Source of the DNA: Parafrankia irregularis
GTDB lineage: Bacteria > Actinomycetota > Actinomycetes > Frankiales > Frankiaceae
NCBI RefSeq assembly: GCF_001536285.1
Contig: NZ_FAOZ01000049.1
Coordinates: 1 to 42,663 of the forward strand
DNA length: 42,663 nt
Direction of reading: 5' to 3'
Below are positions 40,932 to 42,663 of the stretch, piece after piece (the stretch's first letter is position 1; every line of letters begins with the position of its first letter). The position numbers were made by a program, and so were the translations under genes. Under the pieces are notes generated by a model. It saw only the letters and a list, made by a program, of their open reading frames with translations, had not been told where the DNA came from and did no database searches.

Positions 40932-42172
40932 GGCGTTCTCCCGGGGAAAAGGACCTGCAGGCTGTCAGGCCGGTATCCCACGGCCGGCGGAGGCGGTGGC
41001 GCGACAAGGCCCGCGGCCTGGCGGGCATGGTGAGCGCGCATTCCGGCGAGGACCTCGTCTTCGAACGGTGTCGTGTAGATCTGCGTCGTCGTCAGGCTGG
41101 CGTGCCCGAGGACCCATTGCACGTCGGTCAATGCCACCTGGGGATCCCGTGCCATACGGTAGGCGGCCGTATGACGAAAATCATGCAAGGTCCAGTTACT
41201 CCCCAACATGGCCTGCGCCCGGTTGAGGGCCGCCCTGGCGGCATGATAAGTCAAGGGGCGAGCCGGCCGCCGCAATGTCCACCAGAGGGGGCAGTCCGGT
41301 CCGGACGGCGCCAGATCATGAACCTCCTGCTGATACAGACGAAGCCATACGAAGGCATCCGGAGACGCCGGCAGCCGCTGGATTGTCCGGGAACCTTTCC
41401 TCACAACGCTGATCAATTGCTGGCCTGGGTCAGCATCAACCTGGGTAGCCCCCAACAGCTCGGACGCGCGAGCACCGGTTGACACGTAAAACGCAACCAG
41501 TGCACGGTCGCGGTGGCTCAGCAACGCCGCGAACAACTCGTTGAAGCGCTCGTCCGGGATCGCGCGAGGTACCCGCTTCGGGATGCCCGGACGATACAAG
41601 CCGACCCTCGTGTTGCGAAACGGCTCCAGCGGATTATGGTGTGCATGGGGCCGTCCCTGGTCCTCCCGCTGCCGGACCAGCGGAAACGGATTTATGACAG
41701 GCCCACTACCCCAGCGCCGGTGGCAATCATAGAAGGCGCGCAGGACGGTTTCGCTATGCGCGACTGTACGGGCCGCATACTTCACCCCCGGGGCCGGCCT
41801 TCCCGTGACTGGGTTCGGGCGCCCCGCCCCCGATACTTTCCTCGTTCGCTGGCTCCGCGCCGGCTTGTCGATAGTTCTCAGCCAGCTGGAGAAGTCACGC
41901 GCTTCGACTCTGCCCGCCGCATCCCAGGACACATCAACCGCCCACAGGAAACGGAACCAGCGAAGAAGGTCCAGCCCATAGGAGCGTTGCGTTGCCGCCG
42001 ACCGGCCTGCTGCCTGCAGATCCTTCAAATAGACCGTGACCGGCTCCACAACACGCCCAGTTCCGTCCAGCAGACGGTACGGCTCGAACAGCTCGCCCGT
42101 GTCTCGCAGGCATCCGACACAAGGCACTACCAGCGCGGCCAAGTCTCGCGACTCATTCTCAGTATCGATCAT
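40928..42172 (-). CDS. Tyrosine recombinase (first of a pair)
   Basis: This 414-residue protein has a complete catalytic set: Arg235 in STGARASELL, Lys259 in VRKGSR, His330-x-x-Arg333 in LHDFRH, His357 in VLGHAS and Tyr366 in TTQIYTTP. The N-terminal SAM-like DNA-binding domain is seen around residues 45-110 (VTVYLKDLQAAGRSAATQRSY). I chose ATG 42172 with GGAG upstream. A longer frame from 42334 would overlap the stop of the NlpC gene but lacks similarity in its first 54 residues. It is coupled to the larger recombinase by ATGA. Site-specific integration or excision is the expected role. Confidence 0.83.
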   Translation of the reverse strand: MIDTENESRDLAALVVPCVGCLRDTGELFEPYRLLDGTGRVVEPVTVYLKDLQAAGRSAATQRSYGLDLLRWFRFLWAVDVSWDAAGRVEARDFSSWLRTIDKPARSQRTRKVSGAGRPNPVTGRPAPGVKYAARTVAHSETVLRAFYDCHRRWGSGPVINPFPLVRQREDQGRPHAHHNPLEPFRNTRVGLYRPGIPKRVPRAIPDERFNELFAALLSHRDRALVAFYVSTGARASELLGATQVDADPGQQLISVVRKGSRTIQRLPASPDAFVWLRLYQQEVHDLAPSGPDCPLWWTLRRPARPLTYHAARAALNRAQAMLGSNWTLHDFRHTAAYRMARDPQVALTDVQWVLGHASLTTTQIYTTPFEDEVLAGMRAHHARQAAGLVAPPPPPAVGYRPDSLQVLFPGRTP

Positions 42173-42330
42173 CGCCCTACTCCAGCGGACAGACGCAGAG
42201 AACGGGCGCTCACCACGCCGGAACCTCCACGCGATCCAGTGGTCTGATTGTCGCCATGCCCTTCGGTTACGACGGTGGACGGACACACAGCGAAAATCAC
42301 TATTCCTATCCAGCCACACCGTGGTCACCT

Positions 42331-42663
42331 TCATCCCCGATCCGCAGGCCGTGTTACCCCTACAAGATTGCGCCAGATCGAGTCGATGCGGACGACGGCA
42401 CCCCGATGAGGAGCATTAATCATTTGAGTTGACGAGATTGCAATCCCGACGTGCGTGACATCACCAGGCCCGGTCCCGAAGAACAGCAGGTCCCCCGGCT
42501 GCAGGACCGAGCTTGCGGGAACCAGCGGTCCCGCTTCGTACTGTTGCTGGGCGGTTCGGGGCAAGTTGACCCCGGCTGCCGCATAGGCAGCACGAGTCAG
42601 ACCCGAGCAGTCAAAACCGCCGGTGACCTTGACCCGGCCATCTGGTAGTTCAGTCAACTGGGG
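42331..42663 (-). CDS. NlpC/P60 protein, 3' part (cut by the window end)
   Basis: Minus-strand frame open at the window edge: VTGGFDCSGLTRAAYAAAG with the catalytic Cys, GDLLFFGTGPGDVTHVGIAI with the catalytic His, MINAPHRGAVV, ending TRPADRG. About 60% of residues agree with the fragment at 38039, but codon choice differs (fewer GC third bases), like that of the recombinases. The stop overlaps an ATG of the long recombinase frame. The 5' part lies outside the window, so the gene may be complete there. Confidence 0.7.
   Translation of the reverse strand, partial: PQLTELPDGRVKVTGGFDCSGLTRAAYAAAGVNLPRTAQQQYEAGPLVPASSVLQPGDLLFFGTGPGDVTHVGIAISSTQMINAPHRGAVVRIDSIWRNLVGVTRPADRG

Noticed and set aside
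1-42663. tRNA, rRNA or CRISPR arrays
   Set aside because: No cloverleaf, rRNA-like sequence or regularly spaced repeats were seen on reading both strands.

Overview
The window reads as high-GC actinomycete DNA. GC is high at third codon positions, GTG starts are common, genes overlap by ATGA or GTGA, and the families present (BTAD regulator, TadE-like proteins, DUF3560, DUF3846) fit that group. A Frankia-like or related filamentous actinomycete is my guess, not something the sequence proves. There are no housekeeping genes, so this looks like accessory DNA: a genomic island, integrative element or plasmid.

Layout. (1) 1-6746 is a complete Tn7/Tn5053-like transposon with matching ends and one operon: TnsA-like endonuclease, TniA/TnsB DDE transposase, TniB ATPase and TniQ. 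It carries no cargo. (2) 6747-11934 is the right part of a Tad-type operon (two TadE-like proteins, a lipoprotein, a Tad/TadG-like protein, and a large membrane LysM-BTAD protein). The transposon appears to have landed at its 5' side. (3) 12684-17297 holds a two-HTH regulator, a convergent group with a membrane protein and a frameshifted zinc-ribbon gene, and a coupled operon of two DUF3846 paralogs plus an unknown gene. (4) 17588-28864 is the most unusual part. A protein with a winged helix at each end is followed by five divergent DprA/Smf-like Rossmann proteins, one of them broken by an amber codon. Two units of [small Cys/His protein - DprA-like - DUF3560] form an imperfect tandem duplication with an inserted winged-helix gene between them. 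(5) 28475-37224, all on the minus strand, is an array of small unknown proteins around an AAA+ MoxR/CobS-like ATPase and a VWA protein with an HExxH-type motif. Strong hairpin terminators separate many of these genes. (6) 37225-38038 is non-coding with a 17-bp inverted repeat and related copies. (7) 38039-42663 holds two coupled tyrosine recombinases between two different NlpC/P60 3' ends, which suggests an element that entered an nlpC gene and brought its own 3' end.

How it may work together (inference). The MoxR ATPase carries an N-terminal winged helix resembling the C-terminal one of the protein at 17588. Three small proteins share a Cys/His motif, and the DprA-like copies are multiplied and diverged. 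This suggests one accessory system, possibly conflict- or transfer-related, built from DNA-binding, SLOG/DprA-like and AAA+/VWA parts. Several genes show decay (frameshifts, amber codon, lost start codon, 3' remnants), as expected of accessory DNA in turnover.
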